A stretch of 64,000 nucleotides of DNA, from contig CM052355.1 in assembly GCA_028551475.1 (NCBI GenBank), forward strand, positions 1,922,001-1,986,000, given 5' to 3'. Below the pieces are notes generated by a model, which ran no database searches, was not told the DNA's origin, and saw nothing but the letters and a program-made list of their open reading frames with translations. This DNA is from Casuarina equisetifolia (Eukaryota; Streptophyta; Magnoliopsida; Fagales; Casuarinaceae). The translations under genes and the position numbers were made by a program. Each line of letters starts with the position of its first letter. The stretch's first letter is position 1. Below, in pieces: positions 11,446 to 23,672 of the stretch.

Positions 11446-13898
11446 ATGGCGAAAGAAGGTCTTGGACTTGAAATTACGGAGCTTAGGTTGGGTCTCCCCG
11501 GAGGCGGTCCTCGTATGGTGGACAAAAATGATAAGAAGAGGGTGTTTTCGGAGATCTCCGGTGATGAAAGTAGCACGGCTGACCGGAAACTTCAAACCAA
11601 GAGCCAAGTCGTGGGGTGGCCTCCGGTGTGTTCATACCGGAGAAAGAACAGCTTTCACGAGAAAGATCTCGTCGAAAGATCGAAGGCGTACGTGAAAGTT
11701 AGCATGGATGGAGCGCCTTTTCTACGCAAGATTGATCTGAGGACGTACAAAGGCTACTCCGATCTTGCGGCAGCATTGGAGAACCTCTTTGATTGCTTTG
11801 GCATCGGTAAGTGGCCTCATTCATGCTTCTTCTAACCATTCTAGGCTTAATGATGTTAACAAGCCAATAACGCAGTAGTTACTTATTGGCCATTCTAGAC
11901 TTATGCTTCTCGTTGTTTGGTTGCCTTAAATGTTTGATTAGGTTAGATGATACAAAATCCCTTTCTAGGGTTAATGGGGAGAGAACGCCATGTTTAAAAA
12001 AAATGTAGGCCTTTGTTTGACATATGTAACTATAGAAAGTTTCTAACAACTGTATTTGAGTTTTAATGAATAAACTGACATACTTATTATTAAAAAAAAC
12101 CATATTTGAATTCAATAGCTTTACAAGTCATTGCCCCACCGTTATTTTGAGGTTTTTTAATGTTTTAATTGAAGCATTAAATAATATCAGAATCCTCACC
12201 TACTCTCTATATTTATCCCCAAACAGGCAGATCTCTGCAGTTGAACAGTTACCTCTTTATCGTTTTTAAAAGATCTCTGGTTTCTTTTATTTACTGTATG
12301 GCATAGATTCAAAATCTAAGAAATTATACCCTTTCTAGATGATATTGACAGCAGAATTTCGCTGTTAAAATTGTTAAATTATTGTGACAATTGATACCAA
12401 AGCAGCAGCGACATGTTTTTGTAAATTGTAATGAAGGAGAAGTAGTGAACTAACGTGCTAATCACTGTTTTTGGTTGTCTTCTTGGAAACAATTAGATGG
12501 TAAGCATATAAGAATAACGAACAACATTATTTTAAACAACAGAGATTTAGTACCCACAAACAAAAACAAACAACATTAATTGCTGCTGTACATCTCTTAA
12601 CAGCTGAGGCACTAAAGGATGCAGACGGTTCTCAACAGGTTCCCATTTATGAAGACAAAGATGGAGATTGGATGCTGGTCGGAGATGTCCCTTGGGGGTA
12701 AGGCTCTCTAACTTATACGTCTCCTCTATCCATGCCATGAGTACCTAAAAATTCCATTTCAATGCATGTAAGCATCCCAATAAAGCAGGAATCATATGAT
12801 CCTCTTACTTTTAGGATTTACTCTGCATAAACGAAAGACTACCAATAATATGTATCTTCATGGGAAAAAAAAAAAAAAAAGATCAACTCTTTCAAATAAT
12901 AGGTAATATATGTGCGAAAAGAGGTAGCTTCAATATTAAGAGATTAATCATATCGATAATGACAACCTTAGAAACATTGATTTAAACTAAGATAAACTAG
13001 CACTTCCGAATTTCTGGGCTCTCTTTTCCGGCATCTTCCTTGCTGTTTCCTGTAGTGTATTTCAGTCATAGACGTGTTAATGTTATCAGTGAAATTGACC
13101 CTGCTCATATTTGCACTCAGTCAGTGTTCCGTGTTTTATAAGCAAGGGCTTCTAGAACATACATAAGAAGGAAACGAAACGACTGTTTGTTATCATTTCG
13201 GATTTAGACTAATTTCCAGAGACTTGGCATTAAACTGCGACTGGTAATACTATAATAAATCTGGTGTAATCATGACATTATGCACTAATCCTTAAAAAAG
13301 TGGCATCGATTCACGGAAGTCAAGGTTCGTGTACTACTGAAATACGTGAAAGATGGTGAGCATTTCTTTGGTCCACGAAAGCGGCATGCTGATTATGGTG
13401 GTCGTTCCCACACTAGAAGCAACAATTGACTAAATCTTTTTGCCATCAGTGGTAAAAGGAGGGGGGCCAGTTGTTGAGATTTCGTATCAAGTAGTGGGCA
13501 AAACGACGTTATTTTGTCCAATAAGATATGCTTAGCACTGCTTTATAGGGTTAGAGGCATTGTTGTACTCGTTTTCTATCTTGTCACTTTTCGCTAAACC
13601 ACTTAAATCACTTGTGTTCTTTGCGTGATTGATTTGTTTATGTTTAAACATCTCGACCTAGGCCACATGTGAGTAAAGATATAATGGTATTGTCAACAAG
13701 ACAGTAATTCAGTTATTGATTATTAGTTATTAATATCTTTGTTTTGAATTCAACATTTTATTAATACTATTCTTTTTCAGGATGTTTATTGAGTCTTGCA
13801 AGAGGCTGAGGATCATGAAGAGGTCAGACGCCAAGCGTTTTGGACTGCAAAGCAAGGGTCGTACCTCCAATGGAGGCATACAAGATGAGACAAAATAA
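11446..13898 (+). CDS. IAA19: Aux/IAA auxin-response repressor, IAA19 type
   Basis: Exons 11446-11806, 12604-12697 and 13781-13898 (TAA) encode 190 residues. This short-lived nuclear protein binds auxin response factors and represses auxin-induced genes until auxin promotes its destruction through TIR1/AFB. Domain I has the EAR motif LRLGL (residues 13-17) that recruits TOPLESS. A KKR basic patch lies at 30-32. Domain II, the degron, is QVVGWPPV (54-61). The PB1 domain (III/IV) runs from [14 protein letters not shown] to [16 protein letters not shown] and [13 protein letters not shown]. The start [18 protein letters not shown] is characteristic of the IAA19/IAA5/IAA6 group. All three exons join in frame with GT-AG borders. 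An Aux/IAA gene of another subgroup follows 1.35 kb downstream on the same strand. The exact orthologue name is inferred from family resemblance. Confidence 0.93.
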
Positions 13899-14558
13899 AG
13901 CTTGAAAGAGGATTCCAACCAGATTTCCTTGTTTCCTAGTGTTTTACACTAAACTGATGTCGGCTATCTAGTTAAGCAGATGATTGTTGTTAGAATCACG
14001 AATGTGACACTTTGCTCTTCTATTTGGGGTACGACCCTTCCTAGAAAAGATATTTCACTTCCTTATAAATTCATGAACTTTTAATATGTGCTTAGGCACT
14101 GGAATGTCAGTATGGTTTTAATTACAGTATGAATCTAAAGAAGGTATAGCAAATGGAAAGTCATTAATCAAATACTTATCCATTTGAACTTTCTTATTTC
14201 ATTTAGTAGTAAAATACTACTAAAAATGAATAATTTTCAATTTCAATGTCCCTATATGTGTATTGTAATTGATATTTGTATACCTTGGATTTTTACATTT
14301 GATATGTGTTATTTGGTGTTTTTGACGAGATCTCACCTTCTCATTATAGAGATTGTTTTGGTCATAAGGTTCCCATTGGGTATGTACAATGCATATAGGT
14401 TTCAAGTAGAGTTTATGAAAACAGTCCTAAATTGGACACTTGGGTGTACGAGTTGAGTATATAAATAAAAAATAAAAAATAAAAATTCAAAACTCTCTTT
14501 ACCTAATTAAAAACAAATAAATAAATACAGCAGAATGGGGGGCAGAAAATCAAGACGC

Positions 14559-14664
14559 CACGTGCGTGTGGCTCACACGAGCAAGACAGTCCCGGCCGAC
14601 AAGCCAGCAATAGCACATGAGTGTCGCGAGGGCCCCATCTGAATGTCGTAGGGCCTATCACGTG
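14559..14664. promoter_or_regulatory. Paired G-boxes upstream of the IAA15-type gene
   Basis: CACGTG occurs at 14559-14564 and 14659-14664, exactly 100 bases apart, about 0.6-0.7 kb before the ATG at 15253. CACGTG is the core site for bHLH factors such as PIFs and for bZIP factors. Regulation by them is inferred from the motif alone. Confidence 0.45.
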
Positions 14665-15146
14665 GAAGCGCATAAAGTTGACTTGTACTGGAACAACGGG
14701 GGACAAGCTGGGTCCACGCGTCCTGCCTTTCTTTTCTAAGACTGTTTCCTCTTCCACGCGCCCTACCTTCCAGACAAGGACCCTCCCCTTTCCGGGTGGT
14801 TGCCAAGCAGGTTCCAACTACAGCCGGGGGTCTTCTTCCCCATGTCCTTCGCCGTTCGTTTGGCTTCCCGACTTGTCTTCCACTCTTGAAAAGTCGGGGC
14901 TAAAGTTATAGATTTTTAAATTAAACATAAATTATTTTTCAAAAAACTTAAATCTAACATCAAAATTTAGATCTTTATATCTAGTTATATTTAATAAGAA
15001 TTAACTTTTTACCTTACAAAATCGGCCCCACACGCTTCCTCATTTAGTGGCACCTACATGTCCAAATCATTGCCGTTCCCCGTCTCCAACGCGTTAGGCT
15101 GGGACTGATCCAATGAATTTGCTCAGCGGGTTCCGCCGGAGCGTAG

Positions 15147-15156
15147 TATATATATA
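15147..15156 (+). promoter_or_regulatory. TATA box of the IAA15-type gene
   Basis: TATATATATA lies about 105 bases before the ATG at 15253 in otherwise GC-richer sequence, a good position for a TATA box with a transcription start near 15180. Confidence 0.6.
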
Positions 15157-15252
15157 GAGCAAACGACCACATGTCAGGATGGCGTATAAGTTAAGTTCCT
15201 AAACGTCGGGAAAACAATCTAGAAGGCGAAAGGAACAGGAAGTGAAGAACTC

Positions 15253-16427
15253 ATGTCAACGGAAAGTAGAATACACTGGCCGGAACCTGATGACGCCGGC
15301 TTGAATTTCAAGGACACCGAGTTGACCTTAGGGCTGCCGGGCTGCACAAGTGGAACGACAGAGGCCGGAGCAAAGTCTGCCACAAAACGAGGATTTTCTC
15401 AAACTGTTGATCTTAACCTTGGTAGATCATACGTTGTATGTCATGGCGAAGGTTCTGACAAGCTGGAAAATGATGTCTCGGGTGTAACAAAACCTCAGGG
15501 AGCAAAGTAAGATGCCAGGATGCTTCATTAAGTTTAGATTCTCAGGCTCATCTTTAATTTCTACAGCCAAGCAGTTAACTGTACTCTTCTTTTTTCAAAA
15601 AAACCAATGATTCAATCATGCAGACACACAAACTACTAATCTCCTTTTTGAGTTATAAATTTGATTTACTCTTAATATGTTCGATTAGGTTAAAACTGCA
15701 TGTATGCATACCAAAAAGTTCAATCACTTTTTTCTTCACACGAAAGATAATAAAGTTGATAGCTTTATACATATCGGAGTTTCACTTAACATATCAGGGT
15801 TTTAAGTTAAATATGTATCATTTTCTATAATTTCTGACCACCTACATATTGACTCTCATCCTTAGAGCTGAGCCTGTGGGGTGGCCACCGGTGCGAGCAT
15901 CGAGAAAGAAACTGACGAAGAGCTGCAGGTTCGTGAAGGTGGCGGTGGACGGAGTTCCTTATCTAAGAAAGGTAGATCTAGAAAGGTACAATAGCTATGA
16001 GCAGCTACTGAGTGCTCTGGAGTACATGGTTTCGTGCTTGGCCACCCGTAAGTGTTCGATCCATATTTCTCTAGTTGTAGTTTTTGTCCTCCAGTGCATG
16101 AGGACTTATGGCCAATTTTGCTGCAGAAAATCAATTGAATATGAGAGACCCTGCCAATGGGGTGGAATATGTGCCCACGTTTGAGGACAAAGAAGGTGAC
16201 TGGATGTTAGTGGGCGATGTACCGTGGAAGTAAGTTTACATGCATGACTTTGCTGAACTTAGAACTGACTCAAAACTTATGAAAACCTAATCATCCCCAC
16301 TAATTTTCCTCTTACGATTTTCAGAATGTTTATCGAGTCATGCAAGCGTATAAGGTTGATGAAAAGCTCAGATGCAGTTGGACTGAGCCCAACAACATCT
16401 CAGACATCCCTCGTTTGTTTTGGATGA
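15253..16427 (+). CDS. IAA15: Aux/IAA auxin-response repressor, IAA15 type
   Basis: Exons 15253-15506, 15866-16047, 16127-16229 and 16325-16427 (TGA) join in frame to give 213 residues. Domain I is TELTLGLPG (EAR LTLGL, 24-28); a second EAR-like VDLNLG lies at 52-57. A KR pair (45-46) precedes it. The degron reads [14 protein letters not shown] (87-100), so Pro stands where most relatives have Val, Ile or Leu before VGWPPV. The PB1 domain runs from [18 protein letters not shown] to [16 protein letters not shown] and [16 protein letters not shown]. Arabidopsis IAA15 shares the WP...TELTL start, the TVDL-LG motif after the first EAR, and its place beside GLYK. The tail beyond SDAVGLSP is about a dozen residues. 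The role is that of the family: nuclear, auxin-degradable repressor of ARFs. Exon borders are all GT-AG. Confidence 0.93.
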
Positions 16428-18091
16428 AGGGCTTTGGTTAGAAAAAGGTGTCATCCTAGTGCTGGTCTGGTTGGAATTGTGGCTCTCCTCTCCCCGATTT
16501 TGGGCCTGTTTAGCCTTTTTTCGAGAGATTGGATTGTAATCCTCTGTATACGGTATTTGAGTTGTCGGGGAATTTTTTGACTGCGTAGCAGTTGATTATT
16601 AAGTTTTAATGAACATGAAACGCAGTTCCTGATATGAATAAAAGAAGATCTAAGCTAAGGTGCACGCAAACTAGAAATGACACTTAATGATCTATGTTAG
16701 CACTTATCATTCATTATTATAAACTTTAAAGTTTAATTTGAAAGTTTATTGAAGAGTTAAAAAAGACATATTTTACATTTAGTATTGCTAAAAATAAAAA
16801 AATTCATATGAGATTTTTTATTTTTAACACTCCTTTGTACACTAAACATATCTTGGAGTCAAAATTAAACAACGTAAAATGAATGTTCTCACATTTCAAA
16901 GTATATCTTATGGGTTCAAAGTTGAACTGAAGTCAAAAGGAGTCAACTTCAACTCTAACATTTGATCCAAGACTTTCCACCATTTTGATAGAAATACCAT
17001 TCTTTCCTTTATTTGCCTTTTTGTGGATGAAGAAAAAACAGGTTTTCAACAAAGGAACATTCATGTCAATCATTTTGCTTTTATGTTTTTTCCCCTTCAT
17101 ATGGAGTTTTTGGCGGACTTTGGTTCTTTGTTACGAACATCATTATTCGTAGCAATATTTGTCATAATATCTTGTTTTACCAAGAGAACAAAAAAACAAA
17201 AACATAAAGCAAACTGTTTGGATAACCTTTTCTCTATCACTTTTCATTGAAAACTATAACCTTTTAATAGGCTTTACAAAATGTCAAAAAAAATTAAATC
17301 AAAACAAATACAATTAAGGAAAACATAGAAATGGAAATAACAATTAAGAAAAGATGACCATGGCCCTAAATGCTCATATCTTTACCAACCTAGCACTAGC
17401 AAATCCTTCCATGAAATAATGAGATCACCTTCCATTTGATATATGCATATTCCTTTAAAAGTAAATGAGATCTTCATCAATCAGCATCTTGAAGGCAATA
17501 TGAATTTGCACTAAAGTTCTTGGCCACATTTTCTATTACATAAATAACTAAATAAAAGGAAATTCAAATTCAAATTCTAGGCATGTAACATTCTTATAAA
17601 CAATTAGCCTGGGAGGATGTTCTTAATGCACCTGCCTGAAGAGTAACATGTTACCACCGACGGGAGAATTTCCCCATGTTTGGGGCAATCACACGCACTG
17701 TTTTCTTCCCCGTGACTACTGCAAGTGGCAAAAGGCATTTAATTTGAAAGAGATAAGAAGGTTTCTTTGATGGATGTGCTCCACAAGAACTAACCCACCT
17801 AACTGTAGCATTAAAATCGATTTTAAGAAAGGAGGTGAACTTTTTTATATCGTAATAGATCAAGTTTCAAGTAACATGCTAGTTTGTTCGTAAATTAGGT
17901 GGATATCTGCAGGAAATATTTCCTATACTTGAGACAAGATATTGAATTAAATCCGGTGTACAATTATCATATTGTCAATGTACTGGTTAATTTTGTTCTT
18001 TCTATATGGAAAGCATTCTTCTCTTTTACAAGTGAATTTTAATAGAACTAATTTGAAAAAGCTCCCTAGAAAGTAAAGAGTCGAAGGTCTT

Positions 18092-18605
18092 TTAATCTAC
18101 TTTTGCTTTTGTTGAAGATGATTAACTTAGAAATGGGAAGTATCCCAGGGTCGGCACTGATTGCAGGCAAATTCAACTTTGGCGGATCACCAAGAACTTA
18201 TTTCTTTATTATAATGTATGTAAACATGAAAAGTATAGAGAAATATTTTAGAAGAGTTATTTCGGTGAGAGAGCTCCCTTGGGAGGACTGGCTAATTGTT
18301 TGAGATGACTAGTTAAAAGGTTTGGTTATAGAGTTTTACGAGTTTGTGTTGAATCTTTTTAAAACTACAAGGATATTGTGTTGATTTGAATTTCTTTAAA
18401 ACTAGAGTATTAGAGTGTCCATTTGTGTTGATATATGTTGAATCTATACATGAGTAATGATGGTATATGATGAATCCCACGAAACTTTTAATCTGCATTA
18501 ACTTTTGCAGAAGATGATTGACAGTGAAATGGAAAGTATCCAAGTGTCGGCACTGATTGCAGGCATATTCCACGTTGGTAGATCATCAAGAACCGCATTT
18601 CTTCG
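18092..18605 (+). repeat. Imperfect direct duplication, two ~115-base copies
   Basis: Copies at about 18092-18205 and 18481-18605 share TTTTAATCT, GAAGATGATT, AAGTATCC, GTCGGCACTGATTGCAGGCA and CAAGAAC in the same order and orientation. They are separated by ~275 unrelated bases and lie 0.3-0.8 kb upstream of the CYSTM gene. No coding content is recognised; it could be a duplicated regulatory or transcribed segment. Confidence 0.75.
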
Positions 18606-18836
18606 TTAATATGCGTATTTTCCACTGCCAGAGTGCCCACATCAATGAGTAGTGACCACAAGAACAGCGAAAAGGGGACCAAATCACAAGGGAACTTGGC
18701 TCCACCACTTCTTGATGAATGAATCCGCACCTTCCAACTACCACTTCCATAAATCGAATAGGAAAGAGAGGGATCTTATCCAAGCAAGGGGCAATCAACC
18801 CCTTTAAGCTTTAAGACAAGACCAGAGTCTCCAGTC

Positions 18837-18846
18837 TATATATTTA
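18837..18846 (+). promoter_or_regulatory. TATA box of the CYSTM gene
   Basis: TATATATTTA lies 78 bases before the ATG at 18915, in a suitable position for the core promoter. Confidence 0.55.
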
Positions 18847-18914
18847 GCGACGAGTGCTCTTGGCAGGTGCTTCTGATCTACTTCTACCGAGAAAGATCAT
18901 AAAGAGAAGCTAAA

Positions 18915-19167
18915 ATGGAGGGTGCACCAACACAGCAACAGATGTCATACTACGAACACGTCCGAAAACGCCATGAAGAGAAAGGCTGCCTCTATGCTTG
19001 GTTTGCAGATCTTTTGATCTCTCTTCCTTCTTTGCTTCTTCTTCTTGGTTCCATCTCTCACCTTTTCTTGGTTTGAATCTTGCAGCTTGTTCACCTTGTG
19101 TTGCTGTTTCTGTTGTGCCGAGGCTTGTGAGTGCTGCGTGGAGGGTATATGCTGTTGTTGCTCCTAG
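18915..19167 (+). CDS. Cysteine-rich transmembrane (CYSTM) module small protein
   Basis: Two exons, 18915-19000 and 19086-19167 (TAG), separated by an 85-base GT-AG intron, encode 55 residues. The N-terminal half is polar ([18 protein letters not shown]). The C-terminal half begins [16 protein letters not shown] and continues [16 protein letters not shown], giving 13 cysteines among the last 31 residues. This layout, a polar head and a Cys-packed hydrophobic tail, is the CYSTM family of tail-anchored membrane proteins linked to stress tolerance in plants and fungi. The intron in front of the Cys-rich module is usual in plant members. It is too short for most gene finders. Which family member it is cannot be decided here, and its function is inferred only at family level. 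Confidence 0.85.
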
Positions 19168-19879
19168 CTAGATTACTTAACATGAACATGTTCGAGATTA
19201 TCATTGTGTAGTTGATAATATTGGGTAGAAATCAGTTCAGCAAATAAATTTTAGCGTGATGTGTTTTGTCTTAATCTTGGAACATCTGTTGTGAATCATT
19301 TGTACACGAAATGGGTGTGTATACGCACAAGCTGTATGGTTTCTCCTCTTGTAAGTCAATGGCTCTTTTCTGTTGTGTATTAAAGAACATTATTTAGCAA
19401 TCAATCATTCCTCTTTCAGATGCTTTTTTCCTTCTATTATTGGATTATGCCACCACGAGATCACATGTTCATCTAAAGCAGCTAACCAATTCTATAATTC
19501 GATCTATCAAGTTAGTAGTCCAGTAATTGACTATTAACCTCCAAGGATTTAGGATTTAATTTCTCAAACCGGATTTATGGGGCAGCCTACGTCCTAAAAT
19601 AAAAGCAGCACATGTTAAGAAACCTTACTGTTGAGTCTTAACAGTCTCAGTATCTCCTAATGGAAAAGTTTGGCATTTGCTACCATTTCTCATCATAACG
19701 TCTTCCCGGTGAAAGACAGGAAGAGGTTTGCTAATGAAGAATTCATTTATTTTGTTTGAAAATCCACTTTAACTTAGATTTACAGGACTTTTTCTCCGCT
19801 ACTGATACATTCAGATACCAACTACCAAGCCAGATTATATATCCAAAAATCAAAATTGGGCTTCACGAAGATCTTCCAT
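19168..19879. other. Intergenic gap between convergent genes
   Basis: The stretch should contain the 3' UTR of the CYSTM gene (+) and that of GLYK (-), which converge here. No further gene is visible. Confidence 0.5.
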
Positions 19880-22800
19880 CTAATTAGCTAGGATGGGATT
19901 CCTCCCTTCATCAATTTCTATCACAAGGAGGTTCTTTGGATTTGAACCAATTGGCCCTTCAGAGTAAAGGGTCGGAAGGTAAGCCTTGTATGCCGGTAAG
20001 TACCGGGAAACAAAATCTTTCACCTACAAAATACCCCCCAAAAATAACATCTCTATTCAGATATTATGCAAAATTTGAAGTATTTGAGAAATGAATTCAC
20101 TGATCCGCATACCTCCTCATCTGACATCCCAGGTTTGCCTGCCTCCCTCATAGCAACCTCTGCCTGCAAATACAGTTTCAGTACACAGAAAAGTAACCAA
20201 AAACAGATATAACTTATTGGTCAAGGGAGGATTGTCTATGGTAGCGAACCTGCAAACGCCAATGGTAGACATAACTTGGGTCATTAATCTTGATGACTAT
20301 CCACGCCTTTATGAACTTGTCCCATGCATCATAATATGCTTCAAGGTTTTTATTGACTATCTCTAGCTGTAAAATAAAGTACATGAGCGATTATGATCCT
20401 ACTAGAACAACGTAATACGAGCAAACATCTAACCTGTGGATCAACTGCTTTGACAACTTCCATGGGCAGGGGTTTAAAACCAAGCATCCAACCTTCGAAC
20501 AGAATAACCTAAATAACCAATGAAAACACATAAACAGCACGTGACAAATTCTTTCAGAATTTCCTACAGAACCAGAGAGAAAATGGCAGCAAAAACCTCC
20601 TTATCTCATCAGACTTACGTCTACCCAAATCCAATTTCATATCCAAATCCTATCATTGAAAAACTTCAACATTATTTTAGAGGGATTTTGAATTTGTATC
20701 AACTTCTAGTTTGACACAAAGGATAAGCCACATCGTCTTGGTTGTGCACTGAACCCACCCAACTGAATATTGTATCCTCTTACCGTAAGTGGTCCTTCAA
20801 TCTCTGGCCATTCTGAAGGATTAGCTCTGTCACCCCTTCCCTTATAGGCAGACTGGATGTTGAAACAAGACAGTCAGTAACTTTAACACCAAAAGTTGAT
20901 TGAAGAAATATAGAGATGTTGATAACACTATACGCTTACCTTATCATATCGAGGCAGCTTCATCTTCAGACCTGGATGCTTTAGATGGGAATAAATTAGT
21001 AAGTGCACAATCATCAATCACAAAGGAAGGTTAGTCAAGGAGACTCACCTTCTTTAGTCAAACTGTGAAGAGACATTAGTGTTTCAACTGAGAATTGTAG
21101 GTCATGAGTGCCAGCATTTCCACGAAACTGCAAAAGAACAAAAGGAAGAGAGAGACAACCAAAGTATCAAGAAAAAATAATTTCAGTTTTTTGTTGAGTC
21201 ACAAAAAGCTATCTACTCTGTGAATAGCCTGTACAAAAGTATCCGGTTTTCTACCTCTAATAGTGTATTTCCAGGATTTTCGTCCCTTAGTTTAGCCTAT
21301 CATCCACATGGGATTGCATCAGAAGAGGATAAAAATGTAAGAAGTGTAGAAAATTCTTTTAGGTATCACCTGACCCTCAGCAGTCAAATAGAAGTCATCA
21401 ATAGATAATGTAGCAGACTTCCTGAGATACAGGAAAGAATGTTAGCGATCTCATTTTACCTCTTTTTGGTAGAACTTAAAAATCACTCGAACTACTAAAT
21501 TTGAAACCACCATTACCTACCTGCCAGTAACTCGAAAAAGATAGTCAAGAGCAAAGACAAGTGTGGTCTTCCCACAGCCTTGTGGTGCACTAAAACCTAT
21601 CTGCAAGAAAACATGCCCCAGCATGAAGAAAGTAACAACGATATAGAAGTGGTCATGCCATACTACCAGATGTTATTACTTTGGATCCTTTTACAGATAT
21701 GCAATTGATAGACCCAACAAAGCTGCTACACAACAGTAAGAAGAAAGAAATCTTTTCGGGTGAAGTTGATATATACCACTAAAGGAGGTACATCTTCTCC
21801 ATCTTTGAACGTGGATCTGTACTGAGAAATCTGATCTTCACACCATAAAAACACTGGTATATAGTAGTGATAAAACCTTGCTTTCTGAGGAGCATTAAGG
21901 TCCATATCATTGAGCTGAAACAATCGGCATAATTGTGTTCCATATGCTAACCACTTGTCGATAGACTCAGCAACCTTTTCAGGAGTCAGACCCAACCTGT
22001 CTACCAAAGGACCTGAGCATATGAAGTCAAAAAGGTCCTGCACAGAAGAAACTTCAGCAGCTTTTGTGGGAAACACAGAATGCAAAGGGCCCTGCTTAGA
22101 ATCATTGCTGCAAGCAGTATTATGACATCTGGAATTGTCTTGCATCCATGAATACCCACTTCCTGTTGAGAGAATCCACAAGATGTGGAGAAACATTGTT
22201 TTTCAGGAACTAACTCTTCTGGTAACAATGACAAAAAGAAATATAATTTGCTAACATGCCTCGTTGTAAATTATTTTGCAAAACCAAATCTGAATTTCTG
22301 CAGTAAAATCTGACTATCATAAAGTGATTAAACACAAAATTAAAAAGAATCTAATACGATCTCTAATTCACCATTTTCTGGCTTCCATTTCCAGTGATTC
22401 CAAGGTAAGTAACGATTATGAAACATCCAAAAAGAATTCTAGCGAGTATTAAAAGCCAATCCTATGCGTCATGAAACATGACCTAAGATAGGTGGCAGAG
22501 CTTGTTAAGATTCCATGATACAGCAGAAAGAAAGCGGGAAGACTACTTGTTTTTAACAATTTTGAAATTCTGAATAATCTAAAAGGAGATGAAACTCAGA
22601 AAAGGAGGAAGGAAAATAATTATTACAGGCAAAATTTCTCTCGAGTATGCTCCGGCAAAGAAAATAACCATTAGTTTTAGGTGGGCAAGTTCTCCCGTTT
22701 ATATTATTACCTGTGAAGAAGTTCACGTACATTAAGCCTTTCTAATCAACCTTATACTTGCCGCGTTTTAAACTGCATTGCCTCTAAATAACGATATGCA

Positions 22801-23555
22801 TGCAACTCCAATAGTTTACTAATGAAAAAATAAACGGGCTAGTTTAGAACAAAACAAAACCCCAATTGCAAATAATCCCCAGATTGCAATCACAATCAGG
22901 TTCCAGTCAGTTTATGTTATAACTTAGACACCAGTTTAAAAAGGAAATAAAAATAGATAATTTCTACTTCTTGCAGTTACTAACCTCAATAAATTACATT
23001 ACAAATGATGGATAGCGCAAGAAAATTATGTTTCTTTTTTCCAACTCTTTCTCTCCGTTCCATCGCCAATCAATCAGATGCTGAATAACCCTTTGCCACT
23101 TGAAAAAGAGAAAATGAAGGTACAGAATAACCAAAATTTTGAATTCAAAGCCGTTTGCAAGCTGAACCCAGCAGCTATTTTTATTAACAAAACAGAATAC
23201 ATAACAGACGTCATTAATTTTTCCAGCGTCTCCTCTGTTTTCCCAGACTTCTCACAGCAACCAACCAGATGTAATAAGCAAACAAGCGTATAATCATCAA
23301 GTAACTACCAAATATAGCAATTTGAGAAGAGAAAGCACCTGTTTTTAAGAAGTTGGCTGACATGTGAGAGACCCTTGAAGCTATGTAGTTTGAATTGGTG
23401 GGAGAATAAGGAAAAGAGACGTGATAAGAATGAGATAAAAAATGTGATTTGGTGTTAGCAATATTACAATGACTATGATTATTAAAAGAATAAAGGTGGA
23501 GCGAAGCCGTCGGTGACCATGGCTGACAGACGCCATTGAGAGCCGCCATGCTCAT
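19880..23555 (-). CDS. GLYK: D-glycerate 3-kinase, chloroplastic (GLYK)
   Basis: GLYK phosphorylates glycerate to 3-phosphoglycerate, the last step of photorespiration, in chloroplasts. Twelve minus-strand exons: 23555-23339, 22162-21777, 21600-21521, 21421-21370, 21296-21255, 21127-21049, 20971-20940, 20852-20784, 20508-20434, 20366-20250, 20163-20113 and 20023-19880 (TAG). They join in frame to 447 residues, near the family length. The P-loop is GFSAPQGCGKTT (203-214); then SIDDFYLTAEGQ, NPGNTLLEFRGNAGTHDL, LPRYDKSAYKGRGDR and LFEGWMLGFKPLP, the usual order. The end is YAEGPIG-like (YSEGPIGSNPKNLLV). The Ser- and His-rich N-terminus fits a transit peptide. An in-frame ATG at 23624 would add 23 residues and one at 23549 would remove two; I prefer 23555 or 23549 because the following MAALNG resembles a transit-peptide start. 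It is divergent from VAS1, as in the conserved block. Confidence 0.93.
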
Positions 23556-23651
23556 CTGTGGGAGGTGGGTGAGTGAATCTATGTGTCCTACGTTGCTCGA
23601 TGGGTGGGATAGCAGAGGAACCACAAAATCTTGTCTTCAGTGAAAGTACCC

Positions 23652-23672
23652 AGAGAGAGAGAGAGAGAGAGA
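23652..23672. repeat. (AG)n microsatellite in the GLYK upstream region
   Basis: About ten AG units just upstream of the GLYK start. Read on the gene strand this is a CT-rich tract, common in plant 5' UTRs. Confidence 0.85.

Larger units (their letters stand above)
13899..15252. other. Intergenic region between the two Aux/IAA genes
   Basis: AT-rich to about 14500, then a ~400-base GC-richer block (14530-14900) carrying two CACGTG motifs, then AT-rich again up to the TATA box of the next gene. Open frames in the GC-rich block on both strands look like chance; I take it as promoter sequence of the IAA15-type gene. Confidence 0.5.
16428..18914. other. Intergenic region before the CYSTM gene
   Basis: 16.4-18.0 kb is AT-rich with no recognised gene. 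18.09-18.61 kb contains a local direct duplication. The last 100 bases contain the TATA box of the CYSTM gene. Short open frames here have no recognisable domains. Confidence 0.5.

Noticed and set aside
14503-14911. Overlapping open frames of 77-104 codons on both strands
   Set aside because: They lie in a short GC-rich block where stops are rare, have no recognisable domain, and overlap the presumed IAA15 promoter.
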